22,908 nucleotides of DNA from REEB48 sp964355085 (GCA_964355085.1 CAYHBW010000011.1:1-22908); one strand, 5' to 3'; shown: positions 1-6,769, counted from the stretch's first letter. A program made the numbers and translations. Notes: generated by a model from the sequence alone, not told the origin.

Positions 1-54
1 CGCTGTAGACGCGTTGGCTTTATGCCTTCGGGGGTTCGAATCCCTCTCTGCCCA
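1..54 (+). tRNA. tRNA-Tyr (GTA), 5'-truncated by window edge
   Basis: The 3' part of a class II tRNA. The anticodon loop CTGTAGA places GTA at positions 34-36. A long variable arm follows, then a T-arm with loop TTCGAAT (35-41) closed by GGGGG/CCCTC, then the acceptor 3' strand at 47-53 and discriminator A at 54. The next bases are CAA, so CCA is not encoded. The 5' half lies outside the window. The long variable arm together with GTA separates it from Leu and Ser. Confidence 0.85.
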
Positions 55-145
55 CAAAATTGATCTAACTTGCGCCTGCGGGTTATTTTCTATATTCTGG
101 ATTTATGTCGCTCCAGATCAACGGCATAGCGACAGTTTTGCGGAG

Positions 146-284
146 TCCCGTCACTAATCGAGAATTATCATGACTTGCCGGAGTAGCTCAACGGCAGAGC
201 AATGCTTTTGTAAAGCAGAGGTTGGAGGTTCGATTCCTCTCTCCGGCTCAAATTTAGGCAAGCAATTCTCGATTTAGTGCGGGA
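146..284. repeat. Imperfect inverted repeat enclosing tRNA-Thr(TGT)
   Basis: The left arm 146-166 and right arm 264-284 are reverse complements over about 20 positions with two single-base indels. They enclose the whole tRNA gene. In RNA they would form a stem around the pre-tRNA; in DNA they could be ends of a small inserted cassette. The rest of 55-176 holds no gene that I can see. A short stem (gtcgct/agcgac, roughly 108-134) lies just upstream. Confidence 0.6.
177..248 (+). tRNA. tRNA-Thr (TGT)
   Basis: A complete cloverleaf. Acceptor GCCGGAG pairs with CTCCGGC, the D-arm is GCTC/GAGC, and the anticodon loop TTTGTAA gives TGT. The T-loop is TTCGATT and the discriminator is T. The 27-43 pair is an A-G mismatch. 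CCA is not encoded (the next bases are CAA). Confidence 0.93.
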
Positions 285-291
285 TAAAGAG

Positions 292-325
292 AAGGTCTCC
301 GGTTCAAATCCGGGAGGTGGCTCCA
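292..325 (+). pseudogene. Orphan tRNA 3' end (T-arm, acceptor strand and CCA)
   Basis: T-stem 298-302 and 310-314 surrounds the loop TTCAAAT. Acceptor strand AGGTGGC (315-321), discriminator T and an encoded CCA (323-325) follow. The matching 5' acceptor strand GCCACCT is absent upstream and no D- or anticodon arm is present, so this is not a functional tRNA. A T discriminator also occurs on both tRNA-Thr genes here, so the donor may be another tRNA-Thr (inference). No full-length source is in the window. It resembles the tRNA 3'-end copies at 10155 and 22273, which bound islands. Confidence 0.6.
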
Positions 326-336
326 AGTCGGATCAG

Positions 337-365
337 TTGATTTTAACCGTATTAAGGGTTATATT
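337..365 (+). promoter_or_regulatory. Sigma70-type promoter for the 397 gene
   Basis: TTGATT (337-342), 17-nt spacer, TATATT (360-365). The predicted transcript start near 372 lies upstream of the GGAAG ribosome site at 387-391. This supports the ATG at 397 over the earlier GTG at 277. Confidence 0.6.
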
Positions 366-396
366 TCGGACAGCAATCTTCAAATCGGAAGATCGT

Positions 397-645
397 ATGG
401 CCTTGATACAGTGGATACGGAATCTGATTAAGAGGAGAAAAATCGACCGGCGACGGAGAAAAATGTATCCAAACGGCGTTTCCTGGAAGCAGATTTCTCC
501 GGGATTGTTTACAGATCGGATGTTTAAAATACGGTTATATCTGAAAAAGCGCCGGGTTCGGGAATCCAAGCGTTATTACAGGGAAGTCCTGGGATTGAGC
601 GAAGATCAGATAAACGAAATCTACAGAAAGCCTGCGGCCTCATAA
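397..645 (+). CDS. Small basic hypothetical protein (82 aa)
   Basis: I do not recognise this family. The frame is open from a GTG at 277, but that start would read through the orphan tRNA end. ATG 397 is chosen because GGAAG sits 5 nt upstream and a TTGATT-N17-TATATT promoter precedes it. The product is strongly basic, with Arg/Lys clusters such as IKRRKIDRRRRK near residues 11-22, and has a helical C-terminus (VLGLSEDQINEIYRKP). The charge suggests nucleic-acid or ribosome binding, which is inference only. The stop codon lies in the loop of the downstream terminator. Confidence 0.6.
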   Translation: MALIQWIRNLIKRRKIDRRRRKMYPNGVSWKQISPGLFTDRMFKIRLYLKKRRVRESKRYYREVLGLSEDQINEIYRKPAAS

Positions 646-655
646 GGCCGCTTTT
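634..655 (+). terminator. Rho-independent terminator
   Basis: GCGGCCT (634-640), loop CATA, AGGCCGC (645-651), then TTTT. The upstream gene's TAA lies in the loop. Confidence 0.75.
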
Positions 656-697
656 CATTTGTAATATTTAAAAATCTGTTATAAAATCTATTTTAGT

Positions 698-769
698 GCC
701 GATGTAGCTCAGTGGCAGAGCAACTCCATGGTAAGGAGTAGGTCGTCGGTTCAATCCCGACCATCGGCT
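698..769 (+). tRNA. tRNA-Thr (GGT)
   Basis: Acceptor GCCGATG pairs with CATCGGC (762-768). Anticodon stem ACTCC/GGAGT holds loop ATGGTAA, giving GGT. The T-loop is TTCAATC and the discriminator is T. No CCA is encoded. A TATAAA at 680-685 may be the -10 box. Confidence 0.93.
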
Positions 770-771
770 CC

Positions 772-870
772 CCCAGTCCAACTGGGTCCCCCTGTTGGAG
801 CGGGGAGCCAAGTTCGACTTGGTTCCGGGCAGTATATAATTCTAAATTTAGCAGCGAAGTCAGACTTCGC
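772..870 (+). repeat. Three successive hairpins sharing an AGT-N3-ACT core
   Basis: Hairpins at 772-786 (CCCAGT/ACTGGG), 804-826 (10 bp with core AAGT-TCG-ACTT) and 854-870 (GCGAAGT/ACTTCGC). Each has a 3-nt loop flanked by AGT and ACT. They fill the gap between tRNA-Thr(GGT) and the next gene. A TATAAT lies at 835-840. Confidence 0.65.
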
Positions 871-876
871 CGATCC

Positions 877-1143
877 ATGGATCGATATTACGTATACACA
901 CTTATTTCGTTAAGAGATAAGAAATTTTATACAGGATACACAACTGACTTAAGAAGGAGATTGGGTGAGCACGCTCGTGGAGAAGTTAGGTCTACTTCCC
1001 CTAGGCGACCGCTGAAACTCATTCATTACGAGTATTTCATAAGTAAAAGCGATGCGCAGGCTCGTGAAGTATTTTTAAAAAGCGGATTTGGCAGAAAACA
1101 GCTTTCAATATCGATAAAAGATACATTAAATTACGGCAGTTGA
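877..1143 (+). CDS. GIY-YIG superfamily nuclease-like protein (88 aa)
   Basis: A single small GIY-YIG domain, like the short YhbQ/UPF0213-type proteins. The signature is YVYTL (residues 5-9) followed by FYTGYT (17-22), with Arg at 26-28 (DLRRRLGEH), where the family has its catalytic Arg. Family members cleave DNA with a metal ion, but the cellular role of the stand-alone form is unclear. The C-terminus is short. No Shine-Dalgarno site precedes ATG 877. The gene follows a cluster of hairpins and is followed at once by the L33 promoter. Confidence 0.8.
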   Translation: MDRYYVYTLISLRDKKFYTGYTTDLRRRLGEHARGEVRSTSPRRPLKLIHYEYFISKSDAQAREVFLKSGFGRKQLSISIKDTLNYGS

Positions 1144-1171
1144 TTTTATTAATACAATAGGGTAATATAAT
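1140..1171 (+). promoter_or_regulatory. Promoter of rpmG
   Basis: TTGATT at 1140-1145 with overlapping -10 options TAATAT (1163-1168, spacer 17) and TATAAT (1166-1171, spacer 20). The second places the start of transcription at about 1178-1179, on the ATG, which suggests a leaderless mRNA. Confidence 0.5.
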
Positions 1172-1178
1172 CCAACGT

Positions 1179-1349
1179 ATGGCAGATTCCAAATTTTCGA
1201 AGAACTTAATAAGACTCCGTTGCGAAGTCTGTAAGATGGTCAATTATCATTCCCGTAAAAATAAGAAGCTTGTTGAGCGGAAGATTGAGATGAGTAAATG
1301 GTGCAAGCATTGCAGGAAGCACAATACTCACAAAGAAGCCAAAAAGTAA
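1179..1349 (+). CDS. rpmG: 50S ribosomal protein L33
   Basis: A 56-aa L33, a small protein of the large ribosomal subunit near the E site. It has the zinc-ribbon form: Cys15-x2-Cys18 (LRCEVC) and Cys42-x2-Cys45 (WCKHC), with the usual basic body (NYHSRKNKK) between. No Shine-Dalgarno sequence is visible, and the nearest promoter suggests a leaderless or very short 5' end. A strong terminator follows at once, so it is probably monocistronic. Confidence 0.93.
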   Translation: MADSKFSKNLIRLRCEVCKMVNYHSRKNKKLVERKIEMSKWCKHCRKHNTHKEAKK

Positions 1350-1355
1350 TCAGGA

Positions 1356-1377
1356 GCCGCCAGCAATGGCGGCTTTT
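1356..1377 (+). terminator. Terminator of rpmG
   Basis: GCCGCC (1356-1361), loop AGCAAT, GGCGGC (1368-1373), TTTT. An ATG at 1366 in frame with the next gene falls in this loop, so it is unlikely to be that gene's start. Confidence 0.8.
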
Positions 1378-1386
1378 AGTAAATAT

Positions 1387-1803
1387 ATGCAGACATTTTT
1401 ACCATTCCCTTCATTCGCCAGATCCGCAAAAGTCCTTGACCGGCAACGCCTCGGTAAGCAGCGCGTAGAAACTTACCAGATCCTGCTCGCATTAAGCGGA
1501 AAGAAAACCGGCTGGGCGAATCATCCGGCGACCAAAATGTGGCGCGGGCACGAAAATTCTTTGGCATTATACGGTATGGCTGTATGTCGGGAATGGATTA
1601 GCCGGGGATATAAGGATAGTTGCCTGGAAAAAATCGGAAGATTTTATGATTTAGAAAAGAGAACCGACCGTCCGGATTGGCTCGGTAAAAGAAAGTTTCA
1701 CCTAAGTCATAAATCTAATTTAGTGCGTAAAGACGCAGGACATTACGGTAAATATTTCAAAAATATTTCAGGAGATCTTCCGTATGTCTGGCCGGTGGCG
1801 TAA
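1387..1803 (+). CDS. Pyrimidine-dimer DNA glycosylase-like / MSMEG_6728 family protein
   Basis: It resembles the family (Pfam PF03013) that includes T4 endonuclease V, which cuts at UV-induced pyrimidine dimers, and the bacterial MSMEG_6728 group. Recognisable are the N-terminal MQTFLPFPSF, the KVLDRQRLGKQRVE helix (a usual position for the conserved Arg/Glu pair) and the WANHPATKMWRGHE segment. ATG 1387 is chosen over 1366 because the latter lies in the rpmG terminator and family proteins begin close to MQTF. Length is 138 aa, normal for the family. T4 endonuclease V uses the amine of Thr2; here residue 2 is Gln, so the chemistry is uncertain. Confidence 0.7.
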   Translation: MQTFLPFPSFARSAKVLDRQRLGKQRVETYQILLALSGKKTGWANHPATKMWRGHENSLALYGMAVCREWISRGYKDSCLEKIGRFYDLEKRTDRPDWLGKRKFHLSHKSNLVRKDAGHYGKYFKNISGDLPYVWPVA

Positions 1804-1818
1804 GTCATTTCTTTTTAC

Positions 1819-1847
1819 TTGCGAGATTGGCTATTTTTAACTATTAT
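1819..1847 (+). promoter_or_regulatory. Promoter of tRNA-Trp
   Basis: TTGCGA (1819-1824), 17-nt spacer, TATTAT (1842-1847). The start is expected near 1854, just ahead of the tRNA at 1862. Confidence 0.5.
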
Positions 1848-1861
1848 TTAAAGTATTCTCT

Positions 1862-1932
1862 GGGGGTGTCGTCCAACGGCAGGACTCTGGTCTCCAAAAC
1901 CAGGTATCTCGGTTCGAATCCGAGCGCCCCCG
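1862..1932 (+). tRNA. tRNA-Trp (CCA)
   Basis: Acceptor GGGGGTG pairs with CGCCCCC. Anticodon loop CTCCAAA gives CCA. The T-arm is CTCGG/CCGAG around TTCGAAT, and the discriminator is G, as is usual for tRNA-Trp. No CCA is encoded. Confidence 0.95.
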
Positions 1933-1946
1933 CAAAGTTTGCAAAT

Positions 1947-1968
1947 AAAAAACCGCTTATTGCGGTTT
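1947..1968 (-). terminator. Terminator of the 1973-2323 gene (possibly bidirectional)
   Basis: AAACCGC/GCGGTTT with a 5-nt loop. On the minus strand the stem is followed by a six-T run. On the plus strand it could also end the tRNA-Trp transcript, with a weaker T tract. Confidence 0.65.
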
Positions 1969-1972
1969 AAAT

Positions 1973-2323
1973 TTATTTGCAACCAAAGTAGCGTTCTATC
2001 GCCGTAGGAAGTGGATTTTCTTTTCCGATTATTTCACCTTTTGGAAGTAGTGAAATGTAATCTTTATTATCTGAATCTAAAAATCCTTCTTTAATCATGT
2101 ATTGTCTTAGCTTTGCTTTATATTCCTTGTCATCATTTAATAGAACAAAGCCACATGTGAATTCTGATTTCTTTTCAGCATCAGCCAGCAGGGAAGTTAT
2201 ATCGGCAAATTTTAATTTCAACGGCAGTATTCCTCTAGCTATTAAAAGGGCTCTTAAGATCGCATTTACTTGTCCTTTCAGAAATGGCTTATTTTGATCA
2301 CTAAATATGTTAGCTTCGGACAT
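1973..2323 (-). CDS. Hypothetical protein (116 aa)
   Basis: Family not recognised. The frame is closed by a good terminator on its own strand. The N-terminal half (KPFLKGQVNAILRALLIARGI) reads as a helix, followed by an acidic and basic central part, then KAKLRQYMIKEGFLDSDNKDYIS near the C-terminus. It is soluble, with no signal peptide and no membrane segment. The pattern (short helical repeats, charged surface) could fit a small regulatory or partner protein, but nothing in its context supports a role. Base composition is AT-richer than the ribosomal genes. No clear ribosome site. Confidence 0.55.
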   Translation of the reverse strand: MSEANIFSDQNKPFLKGQVNAILRALLIARGILPLKLKFADITSLLADAEKKSEFTCGFVLLNDDKEYKAKLRQYMIKEGFLDSDNKDYISLLPKGEIIGKENPLPTAIERYFGCK

Positions 2324-2429
2324 TCAGGCGGCTCTTATTAAATAAAATAGCTTTTTATATACTAACTTATGAAGTCAGTTTCTTCAAGTAAAAAAGTTCC
2401 CACATCATCCCAAGCGGCCAGCGAATAGA

Positions 2430-2458
2430 TTGACTTTCTGGTATTTTTATATTTATAT
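2430..2458 (+). promoter_or_regulatory. Promoter of the 2486 gene
   Basis: TTGACT (2430-2435), 17-nt spacer, TTATAT (2453-2458), 28 nt before the start codon. The same TTGACTTTC block occurs at 3146 and 6770. The stretch 2346-2429 shows nothing else. Confidence 0.6.
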
Positions 2459-2485
2459 ATATAAAGTTCATAAAAAGGAGTAGTG

Positions 2486-2944
2486 ATGAAAGAATTCGAA
2501 GGGCTTTATCTCGGACTTTCGCCAACCGACGAATCTGCCGTAGGTCTTGGAGAAATCGAGGTGCTTATTGATAAGGAAAAATTCAAAGTCAGAATAGCTA
2601 CAGGATTAGAAATCCAGGAGCAAGAGTATCTTTTAAGCGATTTCCATCCGATGACACCCGAAGAGCTGAAGAGATCTTTGCCAGCACAGCATAATCCAGA
2701 GGTTGAGGTAACCGCCTTCAAACATTTTTCAAATTTTCCTGAACTTTGGTTTTTACATGTGAAAGATTCCGCCCCCATACTACGGCTAGTAACTGGTGGA
2801 ATGGGAGAGTTGTTTTGCCCAACTATTTTGGTTAATTCCACCAAAGGGACAAAAGATTACAATCTTATCGTCTCTAAATTTGAGGAAAGTTCTGGCAAGG
2901 GCGCTGTTCCTAGATTAAAAAATAACGGAAGGGCAGAGCGTTAA
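2486..2944 (+). CDS. Hypothetical protein (152 aa)
   Basis: Family not recognised. The preceding in-frame GTG at 2483 is only 2 nt from the AAGGAG ribosome site, while ATG 2486 has a 5-nt spacing, so 2486 is preferred. It is a soluble protein with a beta-rich N-terminal half (GLYLGLSPTDESAVGLGEIEVLIDKEKFKVRIATGLEI contains alternating hydrophobics) and a charged, low-complexity tail. It has its own promoter and terminator, so it forms a single-gene unit. A good Shine-Dalgarno site sets it apart from the core genes here, which mostly lack one. Confidence 0.65.
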   Translation: MKEFEGLYLGLSPTDESAVGLGEIEVLIDKEKFKVRIATGLEIQEQEYLLSDFHPMTPEELKRSLPAQHNPEVEVTAFKHFSNFPELWFLHVKDSAPILRLVTGGMGELFCPTILVNSTKGTKDYNLIVSKFEESSGKGAVPRLKNNGRAER

Positions 2945-2951
2945 GTAATTT

Positions 2952-2980
2952 AGCCACCAAACGAGGTGGCTTTTTCTTTT
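2952..2980 (+). terminator. Terminator of the 2486 gene
   Basis: AGCCACC (2952-2958), loop AAACGA, GGTGGCT (2965-2971), then TTTTCTTTT. Confidence 0.8.
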
Positions 2981-3023
2981 GCTAAAATCATACAAATCGA
3001 CCAGTAATACTTTCGGAAAAAAT

Positions 3024-3048
3024 AAAAAATCCCGATATTATCGGGATT
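3024..3048 (-). terminator. Minus-strand terminator
   Basis: AATCCCGA/TCGGGATT stem (3028-3035, 3041-3048). On the minus strand it is followed by a run of T. It implies a minus-strand transcript arriving from about 3050-3180. Confidence 0.6.
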
Positions 3049-3180
3049 CAGATTCTTTAGCTAGGCGTTTTAACTCATCCAAAAGCCATTTGCCGTCTCT
3101 TTATATTTTTCTATTTTCCACGGATGTTTTTTAAGCGATTTTCCATTGACTTTCAGGGAGAAAAATCTTACAGTATAGGC
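3038..3180 (-). pseudogene. Possible frameshifted remnant of a minus-strand gene
   Basis: One minus frame reads ...LKVNGKSLKKHPWKIEKYKE and then stops soon after. The neighbouring frame reads DGKWLLDELKRLAKESESR and ends at a TAA inside the terminator loop at 3038. Joined near 3100, they would form a plausible C-terminus with a natural terminator behind it. No start codon is visible in the upstream direction, where the promoter of the next gene lies. This may be a decayed gene; chance cannot be excluded. Confidence 0.3.
3146..3174 (+). promoter_or_regulatory. Promoter of the 3219 gene
   Basis: TTGACT (3146-3151), 17-nt spacer, TACAGT (3169-3174). An AAAGGAGG ribosome site precedes ATG 3219. 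Confidence 0.55.
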
Positions 3181-3218
3181 AGAACTCTGATAACTTAAAA
3201 TCAGAAAAGGAGGCTGCC

Positions 3219-5423
3219 ATGGAAAAGAAACCTAAGGCGGTTCCGGCCGTCGTTCATTCTCCTCTGCTCAAGCAGACGGGAACTGACGTCGCCGGATTTC
3301 TGTCCCGAATCGATGCCGGAAGCGACGGCTACCGAAAGGGGCTGTTGCTTTTAGCGGAAAGCTGTTTCCGGAATGCGAACGTCGACTGCGTTTATTTGGT
3401 CGGCGGACTCGTCAGCAAGCGCGGTGTTGCCAAGCGGATCCAGGAGATCCATACTCGGGAGCAACTCGCTTATGATGCGGTGAAGGAAGAGCTCGCTGAG
3501 CTTGTTTCAAAGTGGGCAGACATGCAGTCCAAACTCAAGGACGATAAGAAAAAGACGGATAAGAGCAAGTTGGAAGGTGAGAAGGAAAAGCTCGAGCAGA
3601 AGATGGCTGATCTTAAAGAGAAGCTGTCCCAACTCAAGCCTCGCAAGCTTGCTGTCATCTCGTCTGAAATCGTTGAGCAGCTTTCGAAAGAGCTCTCTGA
3701 GGATCTTCCTCATTTCCAGAACAAAGACGGGCGAAAGGTGAAGGTTTACATTGTCACCAGTCCGGCTTATGACGGAAGCGTCGGTCATCAGGTCGCGTTG
3801 CGGCTTGTGGAATTGCGCAAGAAAGAGCGGGATGTCCTGTATTACGGACAGACTCGCGCTTATGCCCAGCTGAAGAAGTGCGGCAAAGGTGTTGTGCTGC
3901 TGACTCCGGAGAAGGCCGTTTGGCGCTCTCCTGTTTACAGTTCTTATCCCGACCGGTTGGTCGGTGATGATCTCAAGCGAGGGTCGAAGAATCCTCCGGA
4001 CATGTATGTAGTCGGATGTTTCGGGTCCAGTTTGAATCGCGGCAAGGGTTCCAAGAAATTTCAGAGGATCTCTCTGCCTGCCCTCCATAAGTTGGAGGAC
4101 ACGACTACCGGCGAGAACATGATCGGTGTCCGAATCGTTTGGTTCGGTAAGGATCGTAACGAGGTTCGTACTTATGACTTCAAGCATCTTACGACGAATG
4201 AGCGGTCTATGATCACTCTTCCGGCGAATTGCTCGAAAGTTCAGGCGTTGATCCTCGAGGATCTCAAGATCCATGGTTCACGGCATATCGGCCAGTGGGA
4301 AGACGAACTCGGAATCCCACGCGATATCTTGGAAAAGGAGCTTAAGGAGCTTCTCGGTCGGAAAAATTCGAAGTCCAGCTTGCTGTATAACGAGCAGTCG
4401 ACGCAGTATTCGTTCGACCCTGAGTGGATGCAGAAGATGCTCCGCTTCAGCTGGCCGGAAGACGGCCTCGGTTGGTCTTTGGATACTGTTGTCGGTTTCT
4501 CTTGCGCTCACGCTGGGTCAGTTCATACCGCTGAATGCTTCATCGTAACTGAACTTGCGGATATTCTCGTAGAAGTCGGCGCCGATGTTCTCTTCGATGC
4601 CGGCGATACAATCGAAGGATTGAAGCATGACTTGGATCGGAGGAAGGAAGTTCTTCCCGGGTTCAATTATACGAAGATGGAGAAGCTTGCGGCTCATATG
4701 CTCTCTACGACTATGCTCCGGGCGCTCGAAAAGCGTTTGGATAAAGCGCTGGAGGGTAAGGATGTGAAGAAAATTTCCTTGGCGGAAGTCGAGGAACTTG
4801 TTTCTAAGCATCTGGTCGTATTCATCTACATCTGCGGCAACCATGACGACTGGGAATTGGATATCGGCCTTGATTCACTGGCTCTCTTCGATGTTTTGAT
4901 GAGGAAGCTGGTGACTGAGGGAGTCGATGAGATTCTCAGAAAGAAGGGTTTGCCGGTCATGACGATGCTTTCTTTAAGGAACTTGGCTGACAAGAAGGTT
5001 CTAGCGTTCACTGAGGACGATGAGTACACCTTCCAGTCGGGTATGAAGATCGGCGGCATTCACTACCATGCCGGTCGCACTGCGGCTAACAGCGCTTGGC
5101 CTGAAAGGGCTTTGGCGCAGTTTGGCGGAGTCCATCAGAAGATCGTCGGAAACTTCCATGTTGAGGAGCAGGTTGAGCAGTATGATTCGGATCTCGGTCT
5201 CCGGGCTTCGGATATGCTGCCTACGCTCAAGTGCAAGAGCGACTTCGAAAGCAAGAAGGGTAAGATCGTCGACTTCGGAGTCGGTGTCCGCCGCATGTGG
5301 TCTTATAAGGGCAGGATGCTTATTACCGAGAGCGGTCTGCGCGGTAAGAATCCGAATAAGTCGGTTAAGCCCGATAAAGTCTTCGAAGTTCATTTGAAAG
5401 AGCTCGGGATCGATAAGAAATAA
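3219..5423 (+). CDS. Large protein with C-terminal calcineurin-like metallophosphoesterase domain (734 aa)
   Basis: The C-terminal half carries metallophosphoesterase motifs in order: SCAHAG (C429, H431; the usual first Asp is Cys), FDAGDTIE (D463), CGNHDD (N541, H542), HYHAG (H615, H617) and GNFH (H647). Such enzymes are two-metal phosphohydrolases or nucleases. Ahead of it, residues about 80-145 are a Lys/Glu-rich coiled coil and about 350-385 (HIGQWEDELGIPRDILEKELKEL) looks like a winged helix. The N-terminal half has motif-like remains (VYLVGGL, VTSPAYDGSVGHQ, VVGCFGSSLNRG), suggesting a degenerate second phosphoesterase domain (inference). A strong GGAGG site, its own promoter and a long terminator make it monocistronic and probably well expressed. 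Substrate unknown. Confidence 0.7.
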   Translation: MEKKPKAVPAVVHSPLLKQTGTDVAGFLSRIDAGSDGYRKGLLLLAESCFRNANVDCVYLVGGLVSKRGVAKRIQEIHTREQLAYDAVKEELAELVSKWADMQSKLKDDKKKTDKSKLEGEKEKLEQKMADLKEKLSQLKPRKLAVISSEIVEQLSKELSEDLPHFQNKDGRKVKVYIVTSPAYDGSVGHQVALRLVELRKKERDVLYYGQTRAYAQLKKCGKGVVLLTPEKAVWRSPVYSSYPDRLVGDDLKRGSKNPPDMYVVGCFGSSLNRGKGSKKFQRISLPALHKLEDTTTGENMIGVRIVWFGKDRNEVRTYDFKHLTTNERSMITLPANCSKVQALILEDLKIHGSRHIGQWEDELGIPRDILEKELKELLGRKNSKSSLLYNEQSTQYSFDPEWMQKMLRFSWPEDGLGWSLDTVVGFSCAHAGSVHTAECFIVTELADILVEVGADVLFDAGDTIEGLKHDLDRRKEVLPGFNYTKMEKLAAHMLSTTMLRALEKRLDKALEGKDVKKISLAEVEELVSKHLVVFIYICGNHDDWELDIGLDSLALFDVLMRKLVTEGVDEILRKKGLPVMTMLSLRNLADKKVLAFTEDDEYTFQSGMKIGGIHYHAGRTAANSAWPERALAQFGGVHQKIVGNFHVEEQVEQYDSDLGLRASDMLPTLKCKSDFESKKGKIVDFGVGVRRMWSYKGRMLITESGLRGKNPNKSVKPDKVFEVHLKELGIDKK

Positions 5424-5429
5424 GTTGTT

Positions 5430-5467
5430 GCCCCGATACGCGCAAGCGTATCGGGGCTTATTTTTTT
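5430..5467 (+). terminator. Strong terminator with GCAA tetraloop
   Basis: A 12-bp perfect stem (5430-5441, 5446-5457) closed by GCAA, followed by TTATTTTTTT. Confidence 0.9.
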
Positions 5468-5512
5468 ATAAACGGAAATAGTTGTTTTTTATGATTCCCG
5501 GGAGTATATTTA

Positions 5513-6727
5513 ATGATAAGTTCTTTGATTATACGGAATGGAAAAATGGCCGAATGGAAAGATCTGGATAATCAATCCCTCGGAGAGGTCGGAAGAAAAT
5601 TCGTAAAATTCGCCTCCGGAAAAATGATCGGACAGGATAAGGCCATCCGGAGAGTCGCGAAAGCGCTCGATTTGCAGGCTTCCGGCTTGCGGGTCGAAGA
5701 CAAACCCATCTATGTGTCGCTTGTGATCGGCGGCGCCGCATCCGGGAAAACTCTTCTGGCAAAAATATTGGCGGAGTTCCTTTTCGGTTCGCCTGATTCG
5801 CTGACTATCGTGCCTTGCAGTGATTTTTTCGAATACACCATTAGCCAATGGGATATCAATAAATATGATTATTTCCATGTGCGGGCGTCTAGCGAGCAGG
5901 CCAGGAAAATACTGGACGTGCATAATGCCAATTCCGAAAAAAAGACCAGAGCGATGCAGGCGCTTGCCGTAGCGGAAAATTCCGGAGCCGATGATGCGAA
6001 GATGGAAGAATTGCGCGCTCAATATGAAGCGGCGGATAAGGAATTTAAGAATTTTCTGAAAAAGTCCCAGCCAATCCTGATCGGATTCAGGTCCGTAGTC
6101 GTTTTTGACCATATCGAGGACGGACGGCCAGAAGTCCAGGATGAATTATCCAGGATTTTGGAGCGCGGCCTCCAGATACGGGGGTTCGGAGAAGAACAGT
6201 CGGTGGTTTCATTCAGGAATTCGATAATTTTCATAACCAGCAATGACTGCGTCAATCTCAAAAGCGGCAAGAGGATGAAGAAACTTGGTTTTGCCGAAGA
6301 CTCCAATCTGACAGGTAATGCCGGAGAGGAAAATCGCAGATATCTCAAGACGATTGAAGAGATAAACGACCATTTTTCCAAGCGGCTCTTGAGTCATCTC
6401 GACCGGGTGGAGATTTTCAAAGAATATTCCGAGGAAACGCTTCTGAAGATTTTGGAAATATTCATCAGGGATTTCCAGGAGGAATTGAAGGGGACATTCC
6501 CGGTCAAGCTTTCCATTGATGATGATGTGAAGAAATATCTTGTCGCGGAAGGAAGCGATCATGCCGAGCACGGAATCCGCCTCCTTAAGCGGAAGTTTGA
6601 TAAGTATATCCGCGGACAGCTGGGTTTGCTGAAATTCAGCAAGCAGATTGTGCTGGGCGATATCGTATCGATCTGCCTTAAGACCGAAGGAGTTAAAAAA
6701 TTCGTAGTTTTCCGTAAAAAACAGTGA
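5513..6727 (+). CDS. AAA+ ATPase, ClpB/ClpA D2-like, with altered catalytic motifs
   Basis: A stand-alone AAA+ module like the second ring of Clp unfoldases. Walker A is GGAASGKT (73-80). A helical, charged insert (about 125-185) follows. Walker B is VVVFDHIE (D199), sensor 1 is FITSND, and sensor 2 lies in HGIRLLKRKF near the C-terminal small domain. Two key positions differ from ClpB: the Walker B Glu (DE) is His200, and the arginine-finger region (FLNR in ClpB) reads LLSH. ATP binding looks intact but hydrolysis may be weak. There is no N domain, D1 ring or ClpP loop. ATG 5513 has GGGAG 8 nt upstream; Met12 (5546) is an alternative. Partner unknown. Confidence 0.8.
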   Translation: MISSLIIRNGKMAEWKDLDNQSLGEVGRKFVKFASGKMIGQDKAIRRVAKALDLQASGLRVEDKPIYVSLVIGGAASGKTLLAKILAEFLFGSPDSLTIVPCSDFFEYTISQWDINKYDYFHVRASSEQARKILDVHNANSEKKTRAMQALAVAENSGADDAKMEELRAQYEAADKEFKNFLKKSQPILIGFRSVVVFDHIEDGRPEVQDELSRILERGLQIRGFGEEQSVVSFRNSIIFITSNDCVNLKSGKRMKKLGFAEDSNLTGNAGEENRRYLKTIEEINDHFSKRLLSHLDRVEIFKEYSEETLLKILEIFIRDFQEELKGTFPVKLSIDDDVKKYLVAEGSDHAEHGIRLLKRKFDKYIRGQLGLLKFSKQIVLGDIVSICLKTEGVKKFVVFRKKQ

Positions 6728-6732
6728 AATAT

Positions 6733-6757
6733 ATCCGCCTGAAGGCGGATTTTATTT
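6733..6757 (+). terminator. Terminator of the AAA+ gene
   Basis: ATCCGCC/GGCGGAT stem (6733-6739, 6744-6750) followed by TTTATTTT. Confidence 0.75.
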
Positions 6758-6769
6758 TACGGAAAGCTG

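Noticed and set aside
277..396. N-terminal extension of the 397 protein from GTG 277
   Set aside because: It would translate the orphan tRNA end and lies upstream of the promoter at 337-365.
3507..4274. 255-codon open frame on the minus strand within the phosphoesterase gene
   Set aside because: Antisense shadow: no ribosome site or family motif, and the plus-strand frame has clear domain motifs, promoter and terminator.
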